Below, in pieces: positions 11,941-24,750 of a DNA stretch of 64,000 bases (position 1 is its first letter; every line of letters begins with the position of its first letter). Source of the DNA: Paracentrotus lividus (taxonomy: Eukaryota > Echinodermata > Echinoidea > Camarodonta > Echinidae). The position numbers and the translations under genes are program-made. The stretch is from the NCBI GenBank assembly GCA_940671915.1, contig CALNVZ010002100.1, positions 14,333,653 through 14,397,652 of the forward strand, written 5' to 3'. The notes under the pieces were generated by a model. It had not been told where the DNA came from and made no database searches. It saw nothing but the letters and a program-made list of their open reading frames with translations.

Positions 11941-13070
11941 ATACATCATATGAAGCCATCATACATCAGTCACACGACCTTTTCGACATCAAACCGACAA
12001 AATCTTTCCCACTACGCCAATATAGTGGTGTTGTCATGTCTGTTACACTGTGTGGTGTCAATTTAAGTGATGTGACTAAAGCATAGAAGTACATGGCTTT
12101 GATGTGTGACAGCCAGAAGGGAACTAACTTGATATACTCTACAGAGTTAACGACCTACTGGCTCTCAGTAGACTATAATGTTCAGCTTTGACATGAACAG
12201 ACAGCTGTGTGTCACTATAGGATCTCATCCGAATGGGGAAGGATTCGAAGGAGAAGGGAATTATGAACGCATCAGTATACTAATCATCTAGGAAGATTAC
12301 TGTCACTGCTCGTATAAATAATTCTGAAAAGTTGTAGGCCTACTCTAATTGTTCTTTGTTTTGTTTCTGTCTTCTTCTTCCTTTTTTGTTTTGTTTTTGT
12401 TTTTTTGTTTTTTTGTTTCGTAAAAGAAGTGATAACTGTTCAAAGATGGAGCGTTTTGCTGTTTGGTACATATTTCTTAAACCCCAATATTAGTTAAGCA
12501 AATACACATTAAATATTATTTTTTGCATCAACGTTTAATATTGGAAGATAGAGCTAACTTTCTTTTTATTAGTGTTCATACCTTTTCGATATCCATTAAA
12601 ATCTTTAAAACCCCATGGAATTATATAAAGATCAATTAGTAAGGTAAACTGGTTCATTCGTGTATCATAATAGCAGACCGTTTTCAGTTATGCTTGCTCT
12701 ATTATGCCTCATTATAATATTAGAATGATTATAACAGCATACTCTTTGCAGAAATAGCATCAAGCTGTTGTATTTGAAAGGCTATTACTATAATAAAAGT
12801 CTTCAGTCTCCCTAACAAAAATATCTCATTTCCGAACTGGAGAAAAAGACATTAGCATTATCAAAACAAGACTTTGAGTGTGTTTGTAACTCTTGAAAAT
12901 TCACTTATCGATCGAGTACATGTCAAATTTGAAGAACTGCTAATGGTCCATTTTGCAATCATCAAAATTTGTCCGATAAGAAATAGGAAAATGTCTACCG
13001 CAAGGATGTATTTACATACTTCATATCGCAGATGGTCGCCCAAGAGTTTGAGGGGGGTGGTAGAGACTGA
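11941..13070. other. Non-coding DNA, nothing recognised
   Basis: It includes a T/G-rich run at 12357-12420 and otherwise ordinary AT-rich sequence. CATCATACATCA occurs twice near 11938 and 11960, at the broken 5' end of the LINE, and may be a target duplication or coincidence. Confidence 0.5.
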
Positions 13071-13260
13071 AAAATAGAGTGAGAGAGGGAGAGAGAAAGA
13101 GAGAGAGAGAGTAAGACATATAAAGTGTGAGAGAGATAAAGATGGAGATACAGAGAGATGAAGAGAGTGAGAAGGGAGTGAGGGAGAAGGGAAGAAACAG
13201 AAACAAACATTTAAAGGGTCAGTGATAGATTACAAATTAAAGATACAGAGGGATTTAAAG

Positions 13261-13291
<31 letters not shown>

Positions 13292-13337
13292 CGAGAGAGA
13301 AAGATAGAGAGAGAGTGAGAGAGAGAGAGAGAGAGAA

Positions 13338-13387
<50 letters not shown>

Positions 13388-13755
13388 GGGTGGTAGAGGT
13401 GACAGAAAACAAAATAGTAAAAGTGCAAAACTTTCGTTGAATATACGACGTGGAGGTTTGTTATTGAAATGATAATAACCTCGAGCAATACAGGTTTTGT
13501 TATGCGGGCCAGACCATCTGGGGACACCTACGTGCCTAATACAGGAGTAGAAGGGACAACTGCCATAATATTTTTCTTGTGAGAAGCCCTCTGTTATACG
13601 ACGAGAAAGCACGTATGCTCTACGGAGATGAATGGAAGATGAAATAAGAATATCTGATACAAGATGAGAGAGAGAGAGAGAGATTGAAAAGAGCAAAGAG
13701 ATAGAATGGATAGGGAAGGGAGAAAGATTAAAGAAGAAGAGAAAACAGACATTCG
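13071..13755 (+). repeat. GA microsatellite cluster
   Basis: (GA)n tracts at 13077-13110, 13262-13385 (the longest, with few interruptions from 13345 on) and 13666-13684. The open frames on both strands here (Glu/Arg-rich on plus, Ser/Leu-rich on minus) come from the repeat. The island at about 13390-13660 between the tracts is unique-looking and shows nothing recognisable. Confidence 0.9.
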
Positions 13756-14033
13756 AAAGAGGAAAGAGAAGGTAACAATAAGACACTCATGTTCAGCATG
13801 TTCGGAAAATTGGAAATTTTTGTAAGAGAAATGGGGAAAAGGAATCGTTTCTAAGCTCTGAGCCGATTTTGTTGATGTTTTTGTAAAATGTAATCAACAC
13901 TTGAACATTGAAGAGACTAAGAGGGAGGGAAGGAGAGAGCAATATTGAACAAGTTATAAATAGATATCGAATGCATAGCCTTTACTATTTCCCATGCCTT
14001 TGTTTTTTGCATGGATAGATTGGGAATTTATGA

Positions 14034-14279
14034 ATGAACTCGTCAAGAATCAGGAGCACACACTATTCAGTTGAGATAGACGTACACAGAATAGAGCTGT
14101 GTTGTCAGAGTCCACAGTTAGCTGCTAATGTCTTCCTGAGGCTAGGTAGGATGGCGGAAATAGGGGAAACGTGTTTCAAACAAGCTCCACTACTCAGATC
14201 GATCATTGACGACTTCTACAACAACACATCTTATACTATCTACCAATATAGTCTTTCTAGTCTTGCCTCAAGTCCTATG
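14034..14279 (+). CDS. Doubtful exon of an unrecognised helical protein, possibly broken
   Basis: This frame reads through a helix-like segment (ANVFLRLGRMAEIGETC, then LLRSIIDDFY, then IYQYSLSSLAS) with codon use more protein-like than its surroundings, and ends at CCTATG followed by GTAACT, a usable donor. The pattern of short amphipathic helices is reminiscent of HEAT/ARM-type repeats, but I do not recognise the family. Just before it, in another frame, WEFMNELVKNQEHTLF also looks protein-like, and a one-base shift would join the two. So this could be a decayed exon, a sequencing error or chance. The acceptor is uncertain (candidates end at about 14019, 14053 and 14116). Low confidence. 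Confidence 0.2.
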
Positions 14280-14734
14280 GTAACTCAATTTCAAGCTTAT
14301 ATTATTTACTTTTTTTTCTTATGAATTCTTTTTAAAAATCAATATGAGAGAAGCAACCATTTTTAAATCATAATTACTTTCCCGTTCATGTTTTAGTTTC
14401 CTTGAGCTATGGCATAATGGTAGGATACACTAAGCCATTAATATTCTCAAAGTGGATGCAAGACAAGAGGATTTCAGAAAATATTTGTTGAAACGTTGTG
14501 GTTTGGATTGTTGCAGTATTAAGACACACGTATGTCAAAATCATCATCAAGTGGTAATAAGAATAAAAAAACAAAAACAACATAAAATCAAAGAGGGTTT
14601 CAAAATGTTGTACACACATGTACATGGAATTTAATTTATCAGTACTACTTAGCTGCTGGTCTCCAAAGTCAAGTTATTACTTCGAAAAACTAAAAAAACA
14701 AAAACACGTCGAATCCTGTAAACAGTATTCTATA

Positions 14735-16040
14735 TATAAAACTTGCTTCTCTCGGACTGTATTATTTTAAAAAGAATATACTCACTTCGGAACAAAAGCA
14801 AGAGGTATTTACACACTAAGAAATAGAGGTTCAACTCTGCACCCTAAAGGGTGCACAGCTTTGTCGCTATACCTATACCCCTAGGGGTGCAAGTGTGCAC
14901 CCCATGGAAGGGGTGCAAAGGTTGCACCCCATAGTGGGGTGCAGAGTTGCACCCCAAGGGCTCAATATTACACCTTTAGGGGTGCAATTGTGCACCCTTT
15001 TGAATTTGAATTTATTTTGAATTTCTGAATTTAGGGTGCGACTTTGCACCCCGAGGGTTAAGTTCCGCACCCAAGGGGTGCAGGATTCCTGCACCCTATT
15101 GGGTGCAAAGAAGCACCTAAGGGTTCAATATTGCCCTTAAGGTTCAATTCGGTACCCGAGGGGTGCAATCCTGCACCTCAAGGGGTGCAAGGACGCATCC
15201 ATAGGGTTCAAAATTGCACCCCTAAGGTTCAATCCTGCACCCAAGGGGTTCAGTCCTACACCTCATGGGTGCAGAGACGCATCCGTAGGGTTCAAAATTG
15301 CACCTCTAAGTTTCAATTTTGCACCCAAGGGGTTCAATCCTGCACCTCGTGGGGTGCACAGAGCATCCATAGGTTCAAAATTGCACCCCTAAGGTTCAAT
15401 CCTGCACTCTCATGGGTGCAAAGACGCATACGTAGGGTTCAAAATTGCACCCCGGGGTGCGATCCTGCACCCTATTGGGTGCAAAGAAGCACCTAAGGGG
15501 TTCAGGATTGCACCCTTAAGGTTCAATTTGGTACCGAGGGGTGCAGTCCTGCACCTCAAGGGGTGCAAGGACGCATCCATAGGGTTCAGAATTGCACCCC
15601 TAAGGTTCAATCCTGCACCTCATGGGTGCAAAGACGCATCCGTAGGGTTCAAAATTGCACCCCTAAGGTGCGATCCTGCACCCTATTGGGTGCAAAGAAG
15701 CACCTAAGGGTTCACGATTGCACCCTTAAGGTTCAATTCGGTACCCAGGGGTGCAGTCCTGCACCTCAAGGGGTGCAAGGACGCATCCATAGGAGCATCA
15801 GAGGCGTTCAGAATTGCACCCCTAAGGTTCATCCTGCACCTCATGGGTGCAAAGACGCATCCGTAGGTTCAAATTGCACCCCTAAGTTCAACGCACCCAA
15901 GGGTTCAATCCTGCACCTCATGGGGTGCAAAAAGCGCACCATAGGGTTCAAGATTGCACCCGTAAAGGTGTAAAACTGGTCCAATAGAGTTGAAAATTGC
16001 ACCCTTTGGTGCAAATTTCCACTCCATTCACTAAGTCATG
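14735..16040 (+). repeat. GGGTGCA / TGCACCC repeat array
   Basis: From about 14825 to 16030 the sequence is made of short alternating GGGTGCA and TGCACCC words with recurring phrases such as GGTTCAATCCTGCACC, GACGCATCC(A/G)TAGGG and TTCAAAATTGCACCCC. They form a higher-order unit of roughly 75 bp in the middle of the array. Complementary words alternate, so the strand can form many small hairpins. The open frames of 121 and 136 codons are artefacts of the repetition. The left edge reads CACACTAAGAAATAG, matching the inverse of the end of the second array at 21.5 kb (CTTTTTAGTGTG). The flank at 14735-14813 (TTTTAAAAAGAATAT, then CTTCGGA, then AGAGGTATTTA) is also repeated near 21610-21665. Confidence 0.8.
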
Positions 16041-16089
16041 GGTATGTGATTGCACCCATATTGAAGCCACTGGGATCTAGAATGCATAT

Positions 16090-16165
16090 ACACATACACA
16101 CAACACACACACACACACACACATACTCACACACACCCACACACACTACCTCACACACAACACTT
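16090..16165 (+). repeat. (CA)n microsatellite
   Basis: Interrupted CA dinucleotides with CAT and CTCAC variants, the purest part being 16102-16122. Confidence 0.95.
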
Positions 16166-16370
16166 CTTCACCCTTACAGTCCAGTATACTTAAAATATTC
16201 AAATTAATTTTCACATGAAATGTGTGTAAAATAACGATGGAAGCCTGGAACAAATCGAACTTAAAGCAAGCTATTGCTTTCATAGTAAAGTTCTTATAAT
16301 ACATGTACTTGCTAAAAAAAAAATTAATTAAATTTCTGGATAAGTTCGACATGCCTTTATTCAGTATATG

Positions 16371-16697
16371 CCATGTTACAACCGGTAATGTCGCAGCGAC
16401 ACTTAGGGGCCTATTGTCACATCAATGCATTACTTCCGACTGGGACCAACCTTGGTCATCATCCGAAAGACGTGACTTTGATTCAACCTCCGTCTCAATT
16501 TTCTTTTCCCATAATGTAATCGATTCAAATTAGTTTAGTTATTTTCTCTAGATAGGCCTACTAATTGATAAATATCTAAGGTTCGAATCCCAACCACAGC
16601 TTTCGATTGTGACATCAAATTTTGGCCCAGACGTAAATAATGCGCGACTGTTGTGATATAATGCGTCGCTGCAACATTACAGTCGTAACATCTAACC
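16371..16697. mobile_element. Foldback element, about 325 bp
   Basis: ATGTTACAACCGGTAATGTC at 16373 and the following GCAGCGAC are answered at 16659-16692 by GTCGCTGCAACATTACAG and TCGTAACAT, about 30 of 36 positions. The interior includes GGTTCGAATCCCA near 16581, a match to a Pol III B box, but no A box was found at a proper distance. No coding sequence. Confidence 0.65.
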
Positions 16698-17680
16698 ATC
16701 TAACCATGTGCTCGGAGACCTGAGGGCTTATCCCCATACCAAAGTCCTGCGTCCTGTAGTGACCAAAAAGAAGTACATGTACTATATGCCAGTAATTCCA
16801 TTGTAAATTAGACACACAAATATCCGAAGTGTTACAAAATGTGCTCAAAAGAAATGAATTATTTGAAGGCGTGTTTCAAAGATAATATGAAAGATCTTAT
16901 TTATTCTATCGTGACTACCAGTTTAATTAAAGAGCCAAGCAAATCCTTGCCAAGCAAAATCCTTACAGAAAAGTTGAATTCTGGTATACTTTCTACTTTA
17001 AAAACTATTTACTTATGATATTTATTGCTGCAACCCATACAACATGACCTATGACCCATTACAATAACAAAACTGTTGCAAAAGGTATTTTATAATATTA
17101 CACATTCAAACAATTAACACTTTAGGCCTAATTGTGCTTTTTTTTTTTTTAAAACACACAATGGAATACGATATTCTTCGAAAATTTATGTTCATGTGTC
17201 CAGTTCTTTATTTTTTTATTTTTATTTTTTTTAAATCAACCAGTTGACTGCAATGTTAAAACAGGCACATTTCCGGCTACGTACCCCTTATTTTTAATGT
17301 TGTGGGCTGCCCCCCTCCCCCTATTTTCCAAACATAGATCCACCACTGACATGACTGAATTTAGTGTTAACGAGGCTGCAATTTATATTATTTTTTACTT
17401 TTAAAAATAGGTAATCAAATCTTGACTTTTCAATCAAACTAAAAAATTAGTTGTGCTGTGTGATAATGCCAAAATGAATATCCTTACAACAAAATGACTG
17501 TCTACTAAATTCAGAAACGTTTTATGATCTGAGAAACTTTTTAGCATGTTTAGAAAATAGCACTTTGATTTTTGTAAAATGACACAGAAATTTCACAGAA
17601 AAAACATATAATGGCATCAATACCGAGTGCAACAGTAAGACAATTATATCTAAATTTGATAAATGAAAGAAACTGACCAA
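16698..17680. other. AT-rich non-coding DNA; solo hAT-like end near 17330
   Basis: Mostly featureless. CCCCCCTCCCC then ATAGATCCACCACTG at about 17329-17343 resembles the right end of the hAT-type elements whose ends read GGATCCGCCACTG. The matching left end was not found. Confidence 0.3.
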
Positions 17681-17745
17681 AAACATATAATATGAAGAAT
17701 ATGAGCAAAGAAAATGGGATTCCATCGGATCCTGATGAAATACCA
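17681..17745 (-). mobile_element. SINE 3' fragment
   Basis: On the minus strand ATTTTCTTTGCTCATATTC followed by TATTATATGTTTTTGGTCAG matches the body of the tRNA-headed element at 36362-36500 over about 50 bases in the same order. The tRNA-like head is missing or unrecognisable here. Confidence 0.5.
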
Positions 17746-20700
17746 TTTTCTTTGCTTATCTTTAACAATGGTATCTAATTGAACATACATGTACGACATT
17801 ACACAGTCTTTTATACATATTGTGGTGGGAAGGGGAAATGTGCACTTGTATTTTCTGTCACATAAAATAATTTTCACTTATACCTTCAAACCTAACCAAA
17901 CTATGACTAACGTGATAGGCCATGTATCACAAATCATGGGCAAGACATTTTAATACGAAGATTAACTGACTATTCGACTTGAAATATCGTCAATAAATCT
18001 TGTTAGGTAAGTAAACAAAGGAAATTATTATTGTATGAAATGAATTTTGCATTGTTAGAATATCATTCGCCAAAATATAACAATAGAGAACATGTATGAA
18101 TTCAAACTCATCCTTTTGCTGCATAGCATGTGTTTATTTTCATTTTGATTATGTTGAAGCCAAACAATCATATTTATTGCACGAATCTTCGCTGGTTTAC
18201 TCTGGCATTACCACCTTTTTGTGCACAATTGACAGAATTTTATTTTTATTTTTATTTTTATTTTTTTTAAATAATTATTATTTGCACAAGTAAGAGGATC
18301 ATGTGGAGTCCCCCCCCCCCTTTTTTTAAAGTAAAATATACTATGTGTACGCCACGGTAACATGATTATTAAATGTGATGCTTTGCTTCAAACGCGACCA
18401 GAATGAAATAAAAACAAAAACAAAAACAAAAAACATTGACGGAACCGTCAATAATTCAGACATGAAGGACCTATATTATAAAGTTCTAAGTAAACTCTTC
18501 CAAACGAGCCACCTAGACTTGAAACCAGACAAACATAAATTTGTTTTCCTACCATATCGTGGGTATTTCACAATGAATATGCGAAGGAAGCAGAAGTTGC
18601 CAAGCGAAATAAAGCTCGCTGTTGCATCTAACCGAGATAATACCAGATGTGGATGTTGACATCTTTGGAGATAAATTCCTTCGGAATACTAGGATAGGGG
18701 TTGGCAACACCAGGTCCTGTGTACAAATGAAATGAGAAAAAAGAAAGACAAAACATTAGAAGTTTTAAGTAAATAACAACCACTGTCATCCACTAGTCTT
18801 TAATCATCCTTCATAAACTTGTTGAGATGTGCACTTAAAAACCTTTTCAAACGTCAGAAATACTGTTAAGAAACAAACAAAAATTACTTTGCATTGTACT
18901 ATTGCATAATATTTGTTGTTTCATCCATAATAAAATAACAATAACTAGGTTTACTCTATAATGGAGGAACTGTTTCTTTTTCCTTACCTTATTGATGACA
19001 CCTTCTTATCAAACATCAATGGACAATGATGGAATTGCTAGGTATCATGAAGCCAATGTAACCCTGTAAATTTAGTCATGGATAAACAATATTTGTGAAT
19101 GTAAAATGGTCAGGGTCAGTCCAGATTCTGTAATCCTCAAATAACTATAGCTGCAAAGAATCTTTATAAATAGAAAATTTAATTTGATGATATTCTTAGC
19201 ATACCCGATGATTCTCAAAATTGTAAATCTCATAGCATCAAACTTCTCATAAGTACAAAGATTCTATATAAATTTATTAAAAAATATTTTGACTCTGACT
19301 TTACATATACATTTACAATTATAAAACCCATCAGAAAAATGGAATAGCATCGGTCTCTTTCAGAGTCTTTGACAATGTTGAAAGTATTCATCTGTCACCA
19401 ACCCCAGAAGAGCGTCTGAATCCAAAGAAGAAGATTATGATAAGATTTAAAACATCAAAGTATTATTATGACATCCACCCTGTGTGGTACATGACTGTGT
19501 TTCTCTCACTCCCAGCAGAAAAAACCAGTGTTTGTGACTAATAGGTGTGTGGCTTAATTACGCCCTTATAGTTGTGATAATATTTAAATGATATATATTT
19601 TTAAATATGAATGATCAACTTACTGTTGAAATTTTGGCAATAGCCTTTCAGTTACATGTCATGCATGTAGTACACTAGTCGCTGATGCTGTCCTCCTTAC
19701 CAATTCTAGATAACGGAAGAAACAAGGATAATTCAGCAAACATATAGATAATTATAAAAAGTTCAATACGAAATTATATTTCTTATTCTCAGTCTGTTCA
19801 TGTTAAATTCATATCCATTTACCATTTACTTGAAATCATGGAACAAATTTTAAATAAGGCATAATAACTAGGCCTAGTTTTATAGTTAATCTTGTTTTTT
19901 ATTTTAATGATTTGAAGACAGATGTACATTATTTGGCTTTTGCAATTCCTTTTCAGTTTTGTAATGTGTTCATTTATCACTATATTATTGTTAATCATCA
20001 ATAATTTAATTTTATTATTACTTATTATTATATTAGAATAGAACATTATAATTCTAGTACATATATCATGTATATTGCAGAACTTCTTATTCAGAGCCAT
20101 GCTTTAGTCTTTTCCTCTAATCTCTCTCTCTTCTTGCCCTTTTTTCTGTCAAAATCGACAAATACCAGGACCCCTGACCAGGCCATACGAGAGGCTATCA
20201 TGGGTGAACTTGGGTGACCTATTGACATTATAATTCTTTTCCCTTTGGTTATGCTACCATATGTCATTGTAAGTGAAACACATTATCGCATACGTTGCTT
20301 ATGCTGCAATACAGGTGATGTGTGTTCATACCCGACTTATTCCATGCTTATTATGCATGTCGCAGTAATGTAATAAGGTAATAAAGTAAATTTTGGTAAA
20401 GTATTATTTAAACATCTATGGACAGATGGGTTCACCTTGGAGGAAAGCAAAGTTTTACGATTTTAACCGGAGGTTTTGTATCTTTCCCAATTATCGTTCT
20501 GCCCCTCCCCAAAAAACAACTAAAACAAACAACAACACAAACAAATCAACAACACCATGCAGACAGGTTTTCTCAACAATAATTAAGGTAAAATAAAACA
20601 GGTCAAGGTAAGCATGGTCTTCAACAACATTTGAAATGCCAGTGAGTGTACATAGGCATCAACAGAAAGACGATACAAACTCTCACTGCACAAAAATGCA

Positions 20701-21405
20701 GCAAGAGACAGACAGTACAAACTCTCACTGCACCCACACATTCTACTCTTATCTCCACTTCTCTTTTATTAATGATATACAAATTAATAGTTTCATATAA
20801 TGTACTGTATATATAGCGACATAATTAGATAATCATAATAGTTTGAACTCAAATAATGGTAAATAATTCACTCCTTACCTGCCAACGAAGTAACAAAAAG
20901 AAGTCAGCACACAGAGAAGTTCAAACAGAAAAGGATGACGGTATTACTCGGTTATGCTACTGGACTATTCCACTTTTCTGGGGGTTTGGCAGAGGGGTTA
21001 GTCACTGTGTGCTGGTGGCCTATTTTCTCTCATAACAAATTAGAACTTGCAAAATACAATATAAAAAAATAGGCATGAGTTTCTGTCAGGTCTTACAAAT
21101 GGACAGCACTGCTGGAAAGTTTTAAACAATTTTACATCAAACTCCATAAAATGCCACACCCCTGAGCTTAGTGAGCCAGGCCACATTTCCGTTAATAAAG
21201 CCGCCAACATTAGTCTGAGTTACATGCCAGTAGTATATAAGTCAGTTGATAGTTTTCCATTAGCATCATTATAAAAAAAGAAAGTTGATAGACTAATTTT
21301 TGCTAAATAACTTATTTGATAACATGAACCCATATATATAGTAACAATGTGATTTTAATGAAAATAAATAATTTATATAAAACATATTTTCTGGCAGCCA
21401 TCGCG
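17746..21405. other. AT-rich non-coding DNA, nothing recognised
   Basis: Long unique-looking stretch. It contains homopolymer junctions (C-run into T-run near 18311) and a small direct repeat near 20680-20745 (ACAAACTCTCACTGCAC twice). The open frame at 18375-18659 was examined and not supported. Confidence 0.45.
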
Positions 21406-21409
21406 TGAG

Positions 21410-21560
21410 GCTATTCAAGGGTGCAACTTTGCACCCTTGGTCTGTGCACCCTTTAACCTCAGTGCATGCACCCTTGGGGTGCAAAAGCACGCCCTCTCGG
21501 GTGCACACGCTCAGAATAGACGGTGTGCACCCCTATTGAACCCTTTCACTTTTTAGTGTG
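21410..21560 (+). repeat. Second, short GGGTGCA / TGCACCC array
   Basis: About 130 bp of the same words as the 15-kb array (GGGTGCAACTTTGCACCC, CACCCTTGGGGTGCA) end with GGTGTGCACCCC, then TTGAACCC and CTTTTTAGTGTG. That last word is the inverse of the left edge of the 15-kb array, so both look like copies of one inverted-repeat element of very different length. Confidence 0.7.
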
Positions 21561-21561
21561 T

Positions 21562-21712
21562 AGGTCAGCGGAATATACTTAGGTAGGTTGCTATTTCTCT
21601 GCCTTTGTATTTTTAAAAAGAATATTCTCTCTTCGGATTGCTTTATTTAGCTAGAGGTATCTATTTGGGTCAGTGGAATATACTTGGGTAGGGTGCTATT
21701 TCATGGTTAGTC
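21562..21712 (+). repeat. Direct duplication flanking the short array
   Basis: GGTCAG(C/T)GGAATATACTT(A/G)GGTAGG(T/G)TGCTATTTC occurs at about 21564 and again at about 21669, separated by TTTTTAAAAAGAATAT and AGAGGTATCTATTT. In the second copy AGAGGTATCTATTTGGGTCAG is uninterrupted, giving an apparent empty site for the GGGTGCA element that sits between AGAGGTATTTA and the repeat in the other places. Confidence 0.55.
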
Positions 21713-21844
21713 GATTTGACGTAGATTTGGAGTGGTCTCAGGGGTTATCATCCAGGGATGGGTGCATTGGTTATGACATGAAGGGATTGCTGACCGATCA
21801 AAGCAGGAAAAAAAAAAGAGCTATAACTGAGGTAAACAGGTTTG

Positions 21845-22110
21845 TATATGTTTTTGTTTTTACAGAGAGCTTTGAGGTCTTTAATGTCATTAAGAAATAT
21901 GCTGCGATATAGCGTCGGTATTATGCCAAATGGAAACGGGCAAGGTTTTCTTTTTACAGGGGGCCTTAACTTCTCGGAATTCCTTAAGCAATATGCCCGA
22001 CATAGCAACCCATAGCAACCGATTTTTTTTTTTTATTTGTTTTATTTCGTGCCTTGAGGTCTTAAAAGTCATTAAGTAATATGCCCGAAATAGCAACCGT
22101 CCTATGGCAA
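21845..22110 (+). repeat. Three diverged tandem copies, period about 95-105 bp
   Basis: A phrase built as GCTTTGAGGTCTTTAATGTC, then ATTAAG(A/C/T)AATATGC, then CGA(T/C/A)ATAGCAACC recurs near 21868, 21960 and 22052. The last two copies end with CATAGCAACC/AATAGCAACC. Diverged tandem repeat of unknown nature. Confidence 0.6.
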
Positions 22111-23864
22111 AAGGGCTCAATCGTTTTTATCATGTGTATAATGATCATAATGTACGCATTTTAAAAAGTATTTAAGATAGAATAAGCAGGACGTACTTTA
22201 TATTCAGGAACCTGGCAGCAAACTGCTAAAGATAGTATGCAAAATGACATGATCGTTTATATAAACTTGTCTTTACCCAACGTGGAAAGCAAATGATTGA
22301 AATAAGGTATCAAAGTCATTAGGGATTTTTTTTTTTTTCCAAATTAGTCTTCAGTTGATTGGTCAAATAGAATAAAGCTATTTTTCATAAATGTGATTTG
22401 TATTATATACAAATAAAGGAAAAGCGGCACAGTTCTATATTATAGAGCTTCATTTCACGTTAACATGAAGGCCTTTACTGTCATAATATTGACCAAAAAA
22501 CCCAGATGGTTGTACGTTGCTAACGTTCATTTCGTATACCTTAATTTGGCCCTGTTTCAAGCGCGAATGAAGGGGATTTTTTTGTATATTTAAGCACTTC
22601 CAACGATGTTACATTGAGCGTGTACTCCATGGCCTCGTTTAAACCTAAATTAAAGTAGCCTCTCGCGGCGTTTTAAGAACGCTGAAGGCGGGTAAAAGTT
22701 GGGGCCGGAGAGCGACTCGTTTTATGGGCAATAAAACAAATGGACGAAGGGGGTCTTATACAATTACGGTAATTATGGAATCAAATTCGACCTTTCTCGC
22801 TTGTTTAATGCTTACATACTCATTAAATCATTGTACCGTCTGTATTTAAAGGCATTATTAATAAACGAGCAGGATCTAACCATAGAATAAAATGTGTGAG
22901 GGATGCAAAAATCTATAGGAAACTTTTTACATTTTTTAATGTGTTGTTGTTGGCTTATAGTCTGTCGTTAATATCATCCAAGGATTTTTTTTAAATGTCT
23001 TTGTTATTGCTCTATAAAACAACAAAAACAACAACGGCGTCACAAAAACACGATGTTAGGTTTATACTAGAGACAGAGGATACCCCAAACTCTAAAAACA
23101 AGGCATCGATTTATTCAGGCTGGTCACGGGCGACTTCACGTAGTCCCACTCGAAGGCTCTCGTATGGGTTAAAGTCAAGTAAAAGAGGGCTCGCATTCAG
23201 CATTCTGCTACCGTCTTTGACCTTGTTTTTCTCCATCTTTTCGTCTTTCTGGTCCTTGATAGAGGCACTTTTTCTCGAAATTTGATCTTTGAAGTGATCG
23301 CTCCAGCATCCCTCCAAAATTCACAACGGGGCATCGAATCGTCCCGAGTTCACGTTGAATTATGTATGGGCTAAGAGAACGGTAATAATGTATTTTCTTG
23401 GCCTGGATGTTCACCAAGTATGACTTTGGACTTTGTAGTCGTCGGGTTGTGTCGTTTTCCTGGAAAAGGGGCCCCTCACCGCAGCTTAAGAATGCAGATA
23501 CTGGCAGTAAAGTGTGAGAATCAGAGCTGAATCTTATAAATATCGTTGTTTATCAAATTCCAACTTATCTTTATAGTTTTTTGGTGTTGCTTTGTTTGTC
23601 CTGTGGGAGGTAACTGTCAAAGTTCGACGTATTTTTATGTGCGCAACTTCTTTATTAAGGCGATGCGTATATAATAATTTGATGTCATTATTTGATGTAG
23701 ATATACTATCTCAAATATATTAAGTATATCTATCAAGCGTGGAGTCGGGGGATGCGAGTGGGCCCGCCCCTAGATAAAACATCTAGAAGAAAAAGTGCTT
23801 AAAATCGTCAAACTTGTGCCTCTGGCCAACACGAGTGAACGGACGTATCGCCTCCACGCTTACC

Positions 23865-23897
<33 letters not shown>

Positions 23898-24750
23898 AGC
23901 CACTGAGAGCAAGTTTGGCGAGCGTGATTTTAAAAAAGGGTATACAAAAATCTAAAATTCAAGTTTTGCCCCCTCCCTCATGAAATCCAGGATCTGCCAG
24001 TGTTTATGTAGAGTTAAGTCCATCTAGCTTTTAATAGACTATATTATACTTGTTATATCATCATATTACTCAACAGCTGAGCATGCGTTATGTACCGAGC
24101 AAATTCACACATACTTAATGACTTAAACTTTCCCGACTTGCTTAATGTTTGCTTTCATCTTCACATTCGTGCTATCTGTAACGACCTTGACCTTTGTTCA
24201 TGATACAAGTTAAGAAGACGCCAAGGTTCTTTTTTAAATATATATATCTGACATGTCTGTCTGCTAATAACCTAGCTAGGCCTCCAGAATACTGGCTAAA
24301 GTAAGTCAATGTCGACCACTTGCTTTTAGATGGTGGTACGTAATTCTTTTCTAATGCTCAGACGTTCTACTTCGTAAGAGGCATTTAACGAGTCCGTCGC
24401 CGGATTGTGAGTCGCCCTACATTATTCTCCTCGCCTTTTCGTCCCTGTTTGAAAGTAGAATGCGAATTGATGCGGATGAGCTTGATGGCTTTGTTTAACA
24501 AGAATGATTATGGTTTAACAACCTCTTGCTCTCAAGTACATATTGGCCAAGATTTAAATGTTTAAGCGATGAAAATACCCCGGAAAGAAAGAGAAAAGCC
24601 AAGACAAAACTAAGAACATAAATACAGACAGACTGTGTGGCTAGAAAACATGCACGGAGTATGTAATAATTTTAAAGGAGGGTGGTGCCTTTGTAATATG
24701 GAGGGAAATAGCGTCTATCAAAACAACTTCACATTAAAGTTTGACCACCT
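22111..24750. other. Unique-looking non-coding DNA with a 32-C run and a solo hAT-like end
   Basis: No exon supported. A patch at 22640-22780 is richer in CpG and holds TTTTATGGGCAATAAAAC, a Hox/Caudal-like AT motif. A pure run of 32 C lies at 23866-23897. GAAATCCAGGATCTGCCAGTG-type sequence near 23982-24001 resembles a right-hand hAT terminus without a visible partner. Confidence 0.4.

Noticed and set aside
15131..15973. Open frames of 121 and 136 codons with repeating VQNCTPK-like motifs
   Set aside because: They arise from the GGGTGCA array. The complementary strand is equally open, and copies shift frame between units.
16575..16595. Perfect Pol III B-box word suggesting a tRNA gene
   Set aside because: No A box at tRNA distance and no cloverleaf. 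It lies in a foldback element.
18375..18659. A 94-codon frame (KPDKHKFVFLPYRGYF)
   Set aside because: The Lys/Thr-rich start is an AAAAC microsatellite, and I could not connect the rest to any family or splice site.
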